Source: Salinimicrobium terrae DSM 17865 (GTDB lineage: Bacteria; Bacteroidota; Bacteroidia; Flavobacteriales; Flavobacteriaceae). From it: DNA of 64,000 nt. The notes beneath the pieces were generated by a model, which was not told the DNA's origin, searched no databases, and worked only from the letters and a program-made list of their open reading frames with translations. The first letter of the stretch is position 1. Every line of letters begins with the position of its first letter. The position numbers and the translations under genes were made by a program. The DNA is taken from contig NZ_KE384222.1 in the NCBI RefSeq assembly GCF_000424665.1, positions 117,660 through 181,659 of the forward strand. The letters are read 5' to 3'. This document shows positions 19,764 to 28,723 of this stretch, piece after piece.

Positions 19764-19803
19764 TGACATTCCTGCTTACTGTCTGCTGACTGAGTACTGA
19801 TCA

Positions 19804-20298
19804 CTACTTTTTCCCTAATTCAATCACCTCAAGATCTTTAATTTCTTTGCCGTCGATCACGAAAAGCAACATCGTCCTCATTTGATGAAATCCCTGCTTT
19901 CCTACGGCGCCGGGATTCATGTGGAGGACTCCGAGTTTTTTGTCGTTCATCACCTTAAGGATATGAGAATGGCCGCTTATAAAGATCCTTGGAGGATTGG
20001 CTTTAATTTCCTCTTTTACTGCCGGGGAGTAGCGGCCGGGGTAACCACCTATATGGGTGATCCAGACGTCAACTTGTTCACACATAAAGCGGTTGTTGAG
20101 GGGGAATTCTTTTCTTACTTCTGCGCCATCGATGTTTCCATAAACGGCCTTTAAAGGTTTAATTTTCTGCAGGGTATCGCTCACAGTCGTTGTTCCAATA
20201 TCTCCTGCATGCCATAATTCATCTGCTTCTCCTGCATACTTTAAAATACGTTCATCTAAATATCCATGAGTATCACTAAGCAACAGTATTTTTTTCAT
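19804..20298 (-). CDS. YfcE/MJ0936-type metallophosphoesterase
   Basis: A 164-residue calcineurin-fold phosphodiesterase. The metal-binding blocks are complete: LLSDTHGYLD (residues about 6-15), HAGDIG, YGNIDG in the GNxD/H position, and the histidine pairs WITHIGGYPG and FISGHSHILKV. The closest known group is the YfcE/MJ0936 phosphodiesterases. The natural substrate is unknown. The gene is transcribed alone and leftward; no promoter match was found upstream. Confidence 0.88.
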   Translation of the reverse strand: MKKILLLSDTHGYLDERILKYAGEADELWHAGDIGTTTVSDTLQKIKPLKAVYGNIDGAEVRKEFPLNNRFMCEQVDVWITHIGGYPGRYSPAVKEEIKANPPRIFISGHSHILKVMNDKKLGVLHMNPGAVGKQGFHQMRTMLLFVIDGKEIKDLEVIELGKK

Positions 20299-20365
20299 CG
20301 GGAATTTTTATAGTGAGATTAACAATCTAAAGACAGGGAAGAATGAGCAGTTGCCTTTAAAGACT

Positions 20366-20373
20366 TATCTTTG
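20366..20373 (+). promoter_or_regulatory. truA -7 element
   Basis: TATCTTTG, an exact -7 match, 31 bases before the TTG start of truA. The only nearby TTG (20351) is too close to serve as -33. Confidence 0.45.
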
Positions 20374-20404
20374 TCTCTTTAATTTACAAAAGTAAAAATT
20401 TAGA

Positions 20405-21145
20405 TTGAGATATTTTTTGGAGCTGGAATACTTCGGAAAGGCTTACCACGGCTGGCAACGTCAACCTGAAGCAATGACGGTGCAGCAGGTGGTTGAAGAA
20501 TCTCTACGCACCTTACTTCAGGAGGAAATCGAAGTGGTTGGAGCGGGAAGGACAGATGCCGGAGTGCACGCCAGGCAAATTTTTGCTCATTTTGATTCTG
20601 AAGAAAAGCTATCGAAGAATTTTATTTTCAGGATAAACTCTTTACTGCCGAAGGATATTGCATTCAAAGATTTGTTTTTGGTCAAAGCCGATGCTCATGC
20701 AAGGTTTGACGCACTTTCCCGCTCTTATGAGTATTGCATCACTACCAGAAAAAATGTTTTTCTTAAGGATGCAGCTTACTTTGTAAAAAGAAAATTGGAG
20801 GTAGAAAAGATGAATGAGGCAGCAAAAATTTTGTTGGAGTATTCTAACTTTAAATGTTTTTCAAGATCCAGGACAGATGTTCATACCTATGATTGTAAAA
20901 TTGACGATGCCAGATGGGTACAACAAGGGAGTGAATTAATTTTTCACATCACTGCCGACAGATTTTTGAGAAATATGGTAAGGGCCATTGTTGGAACATT
21001 ATTACAAGTAGGGTTAGGAAAATTGGAGGTGCAGGAAATGCATCGAATTATTGAGAGTAGAAACAGGAGCGAAGCAGGAGCCTCGGTACCTGCTCACGGA
21101 TTATATTTAACCAGGATCTTGTATCCCGACAGTATTTTTGATTAA
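20405..21145 (+). CDS. truA: tRNA pseudouridine synthase A
   Basis: Makes pseudouridine at positions 38-40 of the tRNA anticodon arm. The catalytic Asp is in GAGRTDAGVHA near residue 53. Other TruA blocks are FFGKAYHGWQRQ-like (YFGKAYHGWQRQP), RFLRNMVRAIVGTL and AHGLYLTRI. The start is TTG at 20405, which places the usual first strand (RYFLELEYFG) directly after it. The stop overlaps the ABC transporter ATG by one base, so the two are co-translated. Confidence 0.96.
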   Translation: MRYFLELEYFGKAYHGWQRQPEAMTVQQVVEESLRTLLQEEIEVVGAGRTDAGVHARQIFAHFDSEEKLSKNFIFRINSLLPKDIAFKDLFLVKADAHARFDALSRSYEYCITTRKNVFLKDAAYFVKRKLEVEKMNEAAKILLEYSNFKCFSRSRTDVHTYDCKIDDARWVQQGSELIFHITADRFLRNMVRAIVGTLLQVGLGKLEVQEMHRIIESRNRSEAGASVPAHGLYLTRILYPDSIFD

Positions 21146-22917
21146 TGGCAGCATCAACGGGAAATGCTTTTGACTTTGGACTCTTCAAGCGACTGCTTAA
21201 ATATGCGCATGCCTACAGGTGGGCATTCTATTTTGTAGCCGTTGCTGCAATCCTGCTGTCTCTTCTTGGTGTAATGCGGCCTTATCTATTGCAGCTTACA
21301 ATAGATAATTCCATTGTGCCTCAGGATAATGATCAACTCTTTTTTTACATCAGTCTCATGGTGGGAGTGCTACTCCTTGAGGTGATTTTTCAGTTTTGCT
21401 TTATCTATTTCGCAAACTGGCTGGGGCAGGAGGTGATACGGGACCTGAGGGTGAACCTTTTTAAGCACATGCTGCAGTTCAAAATGAAATATTTTGATAA
21501 CTCGGCAGTCGGGCGCCTTGTTACAAGGGCGGTTAGTGACATTGAAACCATTTCCAGTATTTTTAGCGAAGGCTTATTCGTGATCATTAGTGACTTGCTT
21601 AAAATGATCGTAATTCTGGCCTTTATGTTCTACCAAAGCTGGAAACTTACACTTCTTGTGCTGGTAGTACTTCCCTTCATTTTATATGCCACCCGTGTCT
21701 TTCAGAAAAAAATGAAACTCGCTTTTGAAGAAGTGCGAACTCAGGTAGCAAATCTCAACACTTTTGTTCAGGAACGAATAACCGGAATGAAGATCGTACA
21801 GCTTTTCACAAGAGAAGGAAAGGAATATGAGAATTTTAAGGCGATTAATGATAAGCACCGTAAGGGATGGGTTAAGACCGTTTGGTACAACTCGATCTTT
21901 TTTCCAATCGCCGAAATGGCCACTTCTATCACCATAGGTTTGATAGTATGGTATGGCGGATTGAGAATAGTGGCGGAAAGTGAAGCAATAACCCTGGGGG
22001 TGATCGTAGCTTTTGTTGAATTGAGCCAGATGCTTTTCCGGCCCCTTAGACAAATTGCCGATAAATTCAATACGCTGCAAATGGGAATGGTGGCTGCCAA
22101 CAGAGTTTTTGGTGTTCTGGATACGCAATCTTCTATTCCCGATAATGGAGAGATTGTTATAGATCACCTTAAAGGAGAAATAGAATTTGAAGATGTGAGG
22201 TTCAGTTATGTCGGAGATGAAGAGGTGTTGAAAGGAGTTTCATTTAAAGCCGAAGCAGGAGAAACCGTTGCTATTGTTGGAGCGACAGGGGCCGGAAAAT
22301 CAACTATCATTAATTTGCTGAACCGATCCTACGAAATCTCCAGTGGCCGCATCCTAATTGATGGAATAGATGTGAAGGATATCACTTTAAAATCCCTTAG
22401 AGGAGAAATTGCCATAGTACTACAGGATGTTTTCCTTTTTGCAGATACTATTCTTAATAATATTACCCTAAATGATCCCGATATTACCAAAGAAACGGTA
22501 GCACAGGCGGCCAAAGATATTGGGGTTGATCAATTCATTACCACCCTTCCCGGCGGTTATGATTACAACGTAAAGGAGCGTGGGATCATGCTCTCTTCGG
22601 GACAACGTCAATTAATTGCATTTTTGAGAGCGTATGTTAGTAATCCAAGTATTTTGGTGCTTGATGAAGCCACTTCTTCTGTGGATTCTTATAGTGAACA
22701 ACTCATCCAGGATGCAACCTTAAAAATTACAGAAGGTCGTACTTCCATTGTTATTGCCCACAGGCTCGCAACGGTTAAAAAGGCAGATAAGATCCTGGTG
22801 ATGGACGCAGGTAGAATAGTGGAAATGGGAACGCATGCCCAGTTGCTGAAGAAAGAAAATGGTTACTACAAAAACCTTTACGAAGTTCAGTTCATGCAGG
22901 AAGAAGAAACCCTCTAA
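21145..22917 (+). CDS. ABC exporter, fused membrane and ATPase domains
   Basis: Half-transporter of the MsbA/BmrA type that would act as a homodimer in the inner membrane. Residues 1 to about 320 hold six membrane helices. The ATPase domain shows Walker A GATGAGKST at 379-387, the signature LSSGQRQL at 483-490, Walker B ILVLDEAT near 503-510 and the His loop IVIAHRLATV. The signature carries Ser-Ser-Gly instead of Ser-Gly-Gly at its core. The cargo cannot be told; lipid or drug export is usual for the family. It follows truA with a one-base overlap and meets cdaA tail to tail, overlapping by 4 bases. Confidence 0.93.
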   Translation: MAASTGNAFDFGLFKRLLKYAHAYRWAFYFVAVAAILLSLLGVMRPYLLQLTIDNSIVPQDNDQLFFYISLMVGVLLLEVIFQFCFIYFANWLGQEVIRDLRVNLFKHMLQFKMKYFDNSAVGRLVTRAVSDIETISSIFSEGLFVIISDLLKMIVILAFMFYQSWKLTLLVLVVLPFILYATRVFQKKMKLAFEEVRTQVANLNTFVQERITGMKIVQLFTREGKEYENFKAINDKHRKGWVKTVWYNSIFFPIAEMATSITIGLIVWYGGLRIVAESEAITLGVIVAFVELSQMLFRPLRQIADKFNTLQMGMVAANRVFGVLDTQSSIPDNGEIVIDHLKGEIEFEDVRFSYVGDEEVLKGVSFKAEAGETVAIVGATGAGKSTIINLLNRSYEISSGRILIDGIDVKDITLKSLRGEIAIVLQDVFLFADTILNNITLNDPDITKETVAQAAKDIGVDQFITTLPGGYDYNVKERGIMLSSGQRQLIAFLRAYVSNPSILVLDEATSSVDSYSEQLIQDATLKITEGRTSIVIAHRLATVKKADKILVMDAGRIVEMGTHAQLLKKENGYYKNLYEVQFMQEEETL

Positions 22918-23687
22918 ATAAGGTCGGCTCTTAATTTCTGAATTAGATCGTCCCTATCTTCGTACATAACAAATTCCCCATCTTTAATATAAGAAATTTG
23001 CCCGGTCTCTTCGCTAACAACAAGGGCCAGAGCATCAGTTTTTTCTGTAATACCAACGGCAGCACGATGTCTTAGTCCGAAGCGCAGTGGTATAGTACGG
23101 TCATTTGATACGGGCAGGATCACCCTGGTGGCGGTGATATAATTGTCTTCTATGACAAGGGCCCCGTCATGCAAAATACTGTTCTTGTAAAAAATAGATT
23201 CGATAATGGGTTGATTGACAAGGATCTTCATAGGATCCCCACTTTGTTTTACAAAATCGAGACTGGTATTCCTCTGGATCACAATAAGAGCACCGGTATT
23301 TGTCCTTCCCATATGTTCACAGGCTTTTATGATTGCCTCTACGTCATTAGGTGTTTCGAGATCGTCCTTTATTAGTTTTAATGTTTGCAGAAAACGCCTT
23401 CTCCTTGCAAAATTTGTAGAACCGATCATGAGGAGGAATTTCCTAATTTCCTGCTGGAAAACTACGATTAGAGCAAACATTCCTACTCCAATAAATTCCC
23501 CTAATACGCTACTAAGCATTTCCATGCGTAGCAATTGCGTTAGCTTCCATACGAAGTAGATGATTACGATTCCAATAAAAATGTTGACCGCTACAGTACC
23601 CTTTACCAATTTATAAATATAATAGAGCAGGGCTGCGATAAAGATGATGTCAACAATATCGAGAATGCGTAGATCTAGGAACTCCAA
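22914..23687 (-). CDS. cdaA: Diadenylate cyclase CdaA (c-di-AMP synthase)
   Basis: Membrane-bound DAC-domain enzyme that joins two ATP into cyclic di-AMP. With the TTG start at 23687 it has 257 residues, three membrane helices (about 9-26, 32-50 and 61-77), then the DAC domain with DGA at 174-176 and RHR at 206-208, both intact. I prefer this TTG because family members begin with an equivalent of LEFLDLRILDIVD. The ATG at 23759 would add 24 unrelated residues and overlap folP by 34 bases. It follows folP in one leftward unit; c-di-AMP commonly controls potassium and osmotic balance. Confidence 0.93.
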   Translation of the reverse strand: MEFLDLRILDIVDIIFIAALLYYIYKLVKGTVAVNIFIGIVIIYFVWKLTQLLRMEMLSSVLGEFIGVGMFALIVVFQQEIRKFLLMIGSTNFARRRRFLQTLKLIKDDLETPNDVEAIIKACEHMGRTNTGALIVIQRNTSLDFVKQSGDPMKILVNQPIIESIFYKNSILHDGALVIEDNYITATRVILPVSNDRTIPLRFGLRHRAAVGITEKTDALALVVSEETGQISYIKDGEFVMYEDRDDLIQKLRADLI

Positions 23688-23725
23688 AGTAGGCGTGCTT
23701 TTTGGTAAATGTAAAAAATTATGAG

Positions 23726-24550
23726 TTAGTTTCTTAGCCGCTGCACTAATTTCACACATTCCGCCGCTTCCTTCACGTCATGAACTCTTAAAATGTTAGC
23801 CCCTTTCATTAAAGAAATGGTATTGAGAACGGTGGTGCCGTTAAGGGCTTCTTCCGGTGTGGTGTTGAAAGTCTTGTAAATTAGGGATTTTCTTGAGAGC
23901 CCGCATAATAAGGGCAGGTTCAGGTTTTTAAAAAGTTCCAGGTGTGACAGCAATTCAAAATTCTGAGCAATATTTTTTGAGAAACCAAAGCCAGGATCTA
24001 TAATAAGATCATTGATCCCCATTTCTCTTGCGCGGTCAATTTTTTTAGAAAAATAGAATAAAACATCCCTGGTAAGATCTTCATACTGGTTAAGGGTTTT
24101 CATGGTTTTAGGATTACCTCTCATGTGCATCATGATGTATGGCACTTGCAGTCGGGCTACAGTTTCCATCATTGTTTTATCAAGATTTCCTGCGGAAATA
24201 TCGTTTATCATAGCCGCCCCTGCTTCTACACACTGCCGTGCCACTTCACTGCGGAAGGTATCTACGGAAATAATTAATTCGGGGAATTTTTTTACCAGCG
24301 CCTCCACTACGGGAAGAATTCGTTGCAACTCTTCAGCTTCCGAAATATCTGTAGCTCCAGGACGGCTGCTGTAGGCACCTACATCGATAAAATCTGCTCC
24401 CTCTTTCAGCATTTTTTCTGCCTGCAGTAAATGATCTTCCAGTTTTTCCCGGTATCCGCCATCGTAGAAAGAATCGGGGGTGATGTTAAGAATACCCATT
24501 ACTTTGGGAGTGGAAAGATCTATAAGCCGGGCTTTACAATTGATATACAT
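23726..24550 (-). CDS. folP: Dihydropteroate synthase
   Basis: Condenses dihydropterin pyrophosphate with p-aminobenzoate in folate synthesis; target of sulfonamides. The family blocks are in order: ILNITPDSFYDGG (20-32), DVGAYSSRPGA, SVDTFRSEVA, MINDISAG, DPGFGFSKN, CGLSRKSLI and RVHDVKEA at the C-terminus. Length (274) is typical. It is the first gene of a two-gene unit with cdaA, an arrangement frequent in Bacteroidota. It is divergent from the DUF1599 gene. Confidence 0.97.
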   Translation of the reverse strand: MYINCKARLIDLSTPKVMGILNITPDSFYDGGYREKLEDHLLQAEKMLKEGADFIDVGAYSSRPGATDISEAEELQRILPVVEALVKKFPELIISVDTFRSEVARQCVEAGAAMINDISAGNLDKTMMETVARLQVPYIMMHMRGNPKTMKTLNQYEDLTRDVLFYFSKKIDRAREMGINDLIIDPGFGFSKNIAQNFELLSHLELFKNLNLPLLCGLSRKSLIYKTFNTTPEEALNGTTVLNTISLMKGANILRVHDVKEAAECVKLVQRLRN

Positions 24551-24582
24551 TCTAAAAAACGCGGTTTTCTGGTTGGAAAAAT

Positions 24583-24590
24583 TAACTTTG
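24583..24590 (+). promoter_or_regulatory. -7 element before the DUF1599 gene
   Basis: TAACTTTG matches TAnnTTTG and gives a leader of about 40 bases to the ATG at 24637. Confidence 0.45.
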
Positions 24591-24636
24591 ACAAAAAGAT
24601 TTAAATCAGCGAAATTTACACAAATTACCCGTTTCT

Positions 24637-25194
24637 ATGAAGGACACCTCCGCCCAATATGATTCTGTTATCGCCGAATGTCGCGGCCTTTTTATGAAAA
24701 AGATGAAAGATTATGGTTGTGCCTGGCGTATTTTAAGGCTTCCGTCGCTTACCGACCAAATCTTTATTAAGGCGCAGCGAATAAGAGGTCTTCAGGAAAA
24801 CGAGGTGAGAAAAGTGGATGAAGGAGAAGTACCCGAATTCATAGGGATCATCAATTATTCGGTGATGGCCTTGATTCAGCTGGAAAAAGGGATTGCAGTA
24901 CAACCCGACCTGTTAACTAAAGAAGTCGAAGAATTATATGATCGTACCATTGAGCGCACAAAACAGCTGATGGAAGACAAAAATCATGACTATGGGGAAG
25001 CATGGCGAGAGATGAGAGTTAGCTCATTAACCGATCTTATCCTGCAAAAATTGCTTCGTATCAAGCAAATAGAAGACAATAAAGGTAAAACTATTGTGAG
25101 TGAGGGGATTGGGGCGAATTATGAAGATATGATAAATTATGCCGTCTTTGCTTTAATACACATTAACGAAAACAGCGAACTTAGTAAAACATAA
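24637..25194 (+). CDS. DUF1599 domain protein
   Basis: A 185-residue soluble protein of unknown function made of two homologous halves. The first contains KMKDYGCAWRILRLPSLTDQ, the second NHDYGEAWREMRVSSLTD, so the D-Y-G-x-A-W-R-x-x-R-x-x-S/P-S-L-T-D motif occurs twice (about residues 21-40 and 110-130). This duplication is characteristic of DUF1599. The conserved Asp, Tyr, Arg and Trp suggest a ligand- or nucleotide-binding pocket, which is only inference. It is followed after 10 bases by the BT_3928-like gene and is probably co-transcribed with it. Confidence 0.88.
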   Translation: MKDTSAQYDSVIAECRGLFMKKMKDYGCAWRILRLPSLTDQIFIKAQRIRGLQENEVRKVDEGEVPEFIGIINYSVMALIQLEKGIAVQPDLLTKEVEELYDRTIERTKQLMEDKNHDYGEAWREMRVSSLTDLILQKLLRIKQIEDNKGKTIVSEGIGANYEDMINYAVFALIHINENSELSKT

Positions 25195-25204
25195 ATGGTA
25201 CGGC

Positions 25205-26299
25205 ATGAAATTACTTGTAGACATTTCCCGTTGGGTGGTAGGGATCTTATTCATTTTCTCGGGATTTATAAAGCTTAATGATCCTATAGGTTTTTCTTTC
25301 AAATTGGAAGAATATTTTAGTCCATCGGTTCTTGACCTGGAATTTTTAGCACCATTTGCACTTGTGATCGCACTTTTAGTAGTGGTCTTTGAACTTGTTC
25401 TTGGGGTTATGTTAATTATAGGATACCTTCCGAAATTTACCACCTGGGCATTACTGCTCATGGTTATATTTTTTGGTTTCCTCACCTTTTATTCGGCTTA
25501 TTACAATAAGGTAACCGATTGTGGCTGTTTTGGGGATGCAATTCCTCTTACCCCCTGGCAGTCTTTTTATAAAGACATGATTCTTCTTGTGCTTATACTA
25601 ATTCTCTTTTTTAAAAGAGAATACATCACCCCCTATTTTGCCAAAGCCTCCCACAGGTGGATAGTTTTTCTATCGTTCATGCTATGTTTTGTTTTTGCAT
25701 ATTATGTTTTAATGCACCTTCCGGTTTTTGATTTTAGGGCCTACAAAGAAGGAACCAATATTGAACAAGCTATGAGCGTACCGCCGGGAGCACCCGAAGC
25801 TATATATGACTACCACTGGAAATTCCTGGTGAATGGGGAGGAGAAAATTTACACTACCAGTGGTTCCTATCCTGCAGCAGAAGGAGAATTTATTGAAGTG
25901 GAGACTGAGATGGTTCAGGAAGGTTACGTACCACCCATCCTCGATTTCTCCATAGAAAGAAACGGAGAGAAGTATACTTCCGAGATCCTTCAGGAAGATA
26001 AATTACTTATGATCGTTGCCTATAGCCTTTCCCGTAGTGAGGCCGATGGCTTCCGAAAGCTTAAGAATGTAATAGAAGATGCCCGTGCCAGTGGGTATAG
26101 GGTTGTTGGCCTTTCAGCATCAGGGGAAGAGCTTAAAGAGGAAATGAATCAAAAGTACAACCTCGACCTGGAATGGTATTTCAGCGATGAAACTGCGTTA
26201 AAAACTATTATTAGAAGTAATCCCGGATTGGTGAGACTTCAGGAGGGCACTATTCTTCAAAAACTGCACTGGAATGATGCCGCAGACCTCCAGTTTTAA
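25205..26299 (+). CDS. BT_3928-family DoxX-like membrane protein with a thioredoxin-like tail
   Basis: A 364-residue inner-membrane protein. The N-terminal half has four helices in a DoxX/MauE-like arrangement and carries the pair in DCGCFGDAIPLTPW (near residue 101), as in the BT_3928 family. A fifth helix lies near 155-173. The remaining 190 residues are extracytoplasmic and end in a segment that resembles a thioredoxin-fold AhpC-like domain without a CxxC motif (AYSLSRSEADGFRKL, then GYRVVGLSAS). Redox or thiol supply in the envelope is a plausible guess. It follows DUF1599 closely; a 339-base gap separates it from tpiA. Confidence 0.8.
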   Translation: MKLLVDISRWVVGILFIFSGFIKLNDPIGFSFKLEEYFSPSVLDLEFLAPFALVIALLVVVFELVLGVMLIIGYLPKFTTWALLLMVIFFGFLTFYSAYYNKVTDCGCFGDAIPLTPWQSFYKDMILLVLILILFFKREYITPYFAKASHRWIVFLSFMLCFVFAYYVLMHLPVFDFRAYKEGTNIEQAMSVPPGAPEAIYDYHWKFLVNGEEKIYTTSGSYPAAEGEFIEVETEMVQEGYVPPILDFSIERNGEKYTSEILQEDKLLMIVAYSLSRSEADGFRKLKNVIEDARASGYRVVGLSASGEELKEEMNQKYNLDLEWYFSDETALKTIIRSNPGLVRLQEGTILQKLHWNDAADLQF

Positions 26300-26638
26300 G
26301 AGGTTCCAGAAATGTTCTTTTTAGAAGGTGTTTTCAATAATTAATTCTGAAAGCTCTTTTTTTAGGTTGGTTATTCCTCAAAACTCATGCTTTTAATACT
26401 TCGGAATCAACTGCAGGGAAAAAGCTGCTCAAAATGCCATTTTTGACACCTCATATTTGTGGTTTTCCTGGTTTTTCGGCAGGTTGTTAACGTCTGCAGT
26501 CTTATATTTGTATTTTCAAAACAATATGAGATCCCTGGAGAATTAATCTGTTCATTACAAAGATTTTCCGAAGGATTTTATAATAGTTTTAGCTAAACCA
26601 ATAGAAACAGAATACTAACTTACCCTTAAACTACAATT
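26300..26638. other. Intergenic region upstream of tpiA
   Basis: No gene is seen. The stretch 26420-26443 resembles the left arm of the mdh-secDF hairpin element (about 20 of 25 bases). A CTGCAG near 26409 and another near 26494 frame it. The tpiA -7 element is at 26503-26510, so tpiA would have a long leader of about 120 bases. Confidence 0.5.
26503..26510 (+). promoter_or_regulatory. tpiA -7 element
   Basis: TATATTTG matches TAnnTTTG. A TTG at 26484-26486 is 16 bases upstream, shorter than the usual spacer. Confidence 0.45.
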
Positions 26639-27391
26639 ATGAGAGACAAAATAGTAGCCGGAAACTGGAAAATGAATAATGATCTGGCTCAAACCGAAGA
26701 TTTGTTGTCAAACATTAAAAAGTTATATAAAGAAAAGGAAGGTGTGCGGGTGATTGTGGCTCCTTCTTTTACCAATCTACACCACGCTTTTGAATCTTTA
26801 AGAGAATTGCCTGTTGATGTTGCGGCGCAAAATATGAATGAGAATAGTGACGGAGCATACACAGGCGAGGTTTCCGGGCAAATGCTTACCAGTATTGGGA
26901 TTAAAACCGTGATCCTGGGGCATAGTGAACGTCGGGCAATTTATAAAGAGACCGATGAATTGTTGGCAAAGAAAGTAAACGCTGCGTTAGAAAATGACAT
27001 GGAAGTGATCTTTTGCTGCGGAGAAGAACTTGGTGAACGAAAGACGGAAAAACATTTCGAGGTAGTAAAGCGACAGCTGGAAAAAGGCCTTTTTCACGTT
27101 CCTGAAGCCAACTGGAATAAAGTAGTGATCGCTTATGAACCTGTTTGGGCTATTGGAACAGGCGAAACAGCCTCCCCTGAACAGGCACAGGAAATGCACG
27201 CATTTATTAGGAAAACGGTTGCTGAGAAATATGGGAATGAAGTGGCAAATGATGTGGCAATCCTTTATGGTGGAAGTGTAAAACCGGGAAATGCTCAGGA
27301 AATCTTTGCAAAAGAAGATGTGGATGGTGGTCTTATAGGCGGTGCAAGTCTTAAAGCCGAAGACTTTATGGCTATTGTTGAGGCATTTTGA
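26639..27391 (+). CDS. tpiA: Triosephosphate isomerase
   Basis: Interconverts dihydroxyacetone phosphate and glyceraldehyde 3-phosphate in glycolysis. GNWKMN is at 8-13, the electrophilic His95 in GHSERR, the catalytic Glu167 in AYEPVWAIGTG, and the phosphate loop YGGSVKPGN and GLIGGASL near the C-terminus. Length (250) is normal. It is the first gene of a rightward unit with prmA (10-base gap) and clpS. Confidence 0.98.
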   Translation: MRDKIVAGNWKMNNDLAQTEDLLSNIKKLYKEKEGVRVIVAPSFTNLHHAFESLRELPVDVAAQNMNENSDGAYTGEVSGQMLTSIGIKTVILGHSERRAIYKETDELLAKKVNAALENDMEVIFCCGEELGERKTEKHFEVVKRQLEKGLFHVPEANWNKVVIAYEPVWAIGTGETASPEQAQEMHAFIRKTVAEKYGNEVANDVAILYGGSVKPGNAQEIFAKEDVDGGLIGGASLKAEDFMAIVEAF

Positions 27392-27401
27392 AAATAAAAT
27401 T

Positions 27402-28238
27402 ATGAATTATCTGGAGTTTAGATTTGTCATTGAACCCCCACAACCGGCATCAGAAATCCTTATTGCCGAACTGGGTATGGCTGGTTTTGAAAGTTTTGTA
27501 GAAAATGAAGATGGAATTACTGCGTATATTCCCAAAGAAGAATATGATGCAGAATCAATGACAGGAATTCACATCCTCCAGTCCAATGAATTCGATATTT
27601 CCTTTACCCAAACCGAAATTGAACAGGTGAACTGGAATGTGGAGTGGGAAAAGAATTTTCATCCTATTATTGTTAATGAACAATGTGGGGTAAGGGCACC
27701 TTTTCATCCAAAACCGGATGTCACTTACGATATCGTGATCGAGCCAAAAATGTCTTTTGGAACCGGCCATCATGCTACCACTCACATGATGATAGAATTT
27801 CTTTTGGAACAGGATTTTCACGGAAAGAAGGTCCTGGACATGGGATGTGGTACGGGTGTATTGGCTATTGTAGCCGAGAAAAGAGGTGCATCACAAATCG
27901 AAGCGATCGATATTGATAACTGGTGCTATCAAAATACCCAGGAAAATGTAGAGCGTAATGAATGCACCAGGATCGAAGCTTTTGAAGGAGGTGCAGAACT
28001 ACTCAAGTACCGTCACTATGATGTCATTATAGCCAACATCAACAGGAATATTTTACTGGAAGATATGCAGAACTACTATAAAAGCCTCTATGCAGGGGGG
28101 GAACTGTATCTTAGCGGATTTTACTCTAAAGATATTCCGGTAATAAAGAAGGAATGCGAGAGGATTGGTTTGGAATATAAAGATTTTAAGGAACGGGAAG
28201 AGTGGGTGGCTTTAAAATTCTTCAAGAAACAGGATTAA
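27402..28238 (+). CDS. prmA: Ribosomal protein L11 methyltransferase
   Basis: SAM-dependent enzyme that methylates ribosomal protein L11. The substrate-binding N-terminal domain is followed by MSFGTGHHATTHMM, the SAM motif VLDMGCGTGVLAI and the catalytic-region motif IIANINRNIL. I start at ATG 27402 (MNYLEFRF), 10 bases after tpiA; an in-frame ATG at 27342 would overlap tpiA by 50 bases and add residues unlike the family. The 278-residue length fits Bacteroidota PrmA. Next is clpS, 50 bases on. Confidence 0.95.
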   Translation: MNYLEFRFVIEPPQPASEILIAELGMAGFESFVENEDGITAYIPKEEYDAESMTGIHILQSNEFDISFTQTEIEQVNWNVEWEKNFHPIIVNEQCGVRAPFHPKPDVTYDIVIEPKMSFGTGHHATTHMMIEFLLEQDFHGKKVLDMGCGTGVLAIVAEKRGASQIEAIDIDNWCYQNTQENVERNECTRIEAFEGGAELLKYRHYDVIIANINRNILLEDMQNYYKSLYAGGELYLSGFYSKDIPVIKKECERIGLEYKDFKEREEWVALKFFKKQD

Positions 28239-28288
28239 GAAGAAATTCTTATATTTAACCCTGTTTTTCCACATGAAAATGTCTGACT

Positions 28289-28564
28289 ATGAGTACACAA
28301 GAAGAAGTTCTTGAAAAGAAGAAGGTAGAAACTAAGGAGTCGAAACTTCATGAGATCGTTTTGTATAATGATGATTATAACACTTTTGATCATGTTATAG
28401 AAACGCTCATTATTGCGTGTGAACATACCCCGGAGCAGGCCGAGCAATGCTCTCTCCTGGTCCATTATAAAGGGAAATGCACGGTAAAAACCGGAACATA
28501 TAAAGATTTGGAGCCACGCTGTGGGAAACTCCTTGAAGAAGGTCTGACAGCAGAGATTGTCTAG
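28289..28564 (+). CDS. clpS: ClpS protease adaptor
   Basis: Delivers N-degron substrates to ClpAP/ClpCP. The substrate pocket motif LYNDDYNTFDHVIETL lies at about 25-40, followed by the paired CEHTPEQAEQ and VHYKGKCTVKTG blocks (family: H-x-x-G-x-A). Length (91) is normal. It is last in the tpiA-prmA-clpS unit and is followed by a hairpin. No clp ATPase gene is in the window. Confidence 0.95.
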   Translation: MSTQEEVLEKKKVETKESKLHEIVLYNDDYNTFDHVIETLIIACEHTPEQAEQCSLLVHYKGKCTVKTGTYKDLEPRCGKLLEEGLTAEIV

Positions 28565-28589
28565 TAAATTCAGGTTAGAATATATTTTT

Positions 28590-28620
28590 AAAGGGTAAAC
28601 TCGTAAGAGCTTACCCTTTG
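28590..28620 (+). terminator. Hairpin after clpS
   Basis: Nine-pair stem AAAGGGTAA/TTACCCTTT (28590-28598, 28611-28619) whose loop contains an inner CTC-GTAA-GAG stem. The T tail is short (TTTG), so termination may be partial. Confidence 0.7.
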
Positions 28621-28723
28621 TTAATATTGGGATCTTCATTAGCTGAAGCTATTTTTCCAAACTATTTGGTTTTAACCTAAAAATAAATGGCTTTTAGGAT
28701 TAATAGAACTGCAGAAAAGACCT

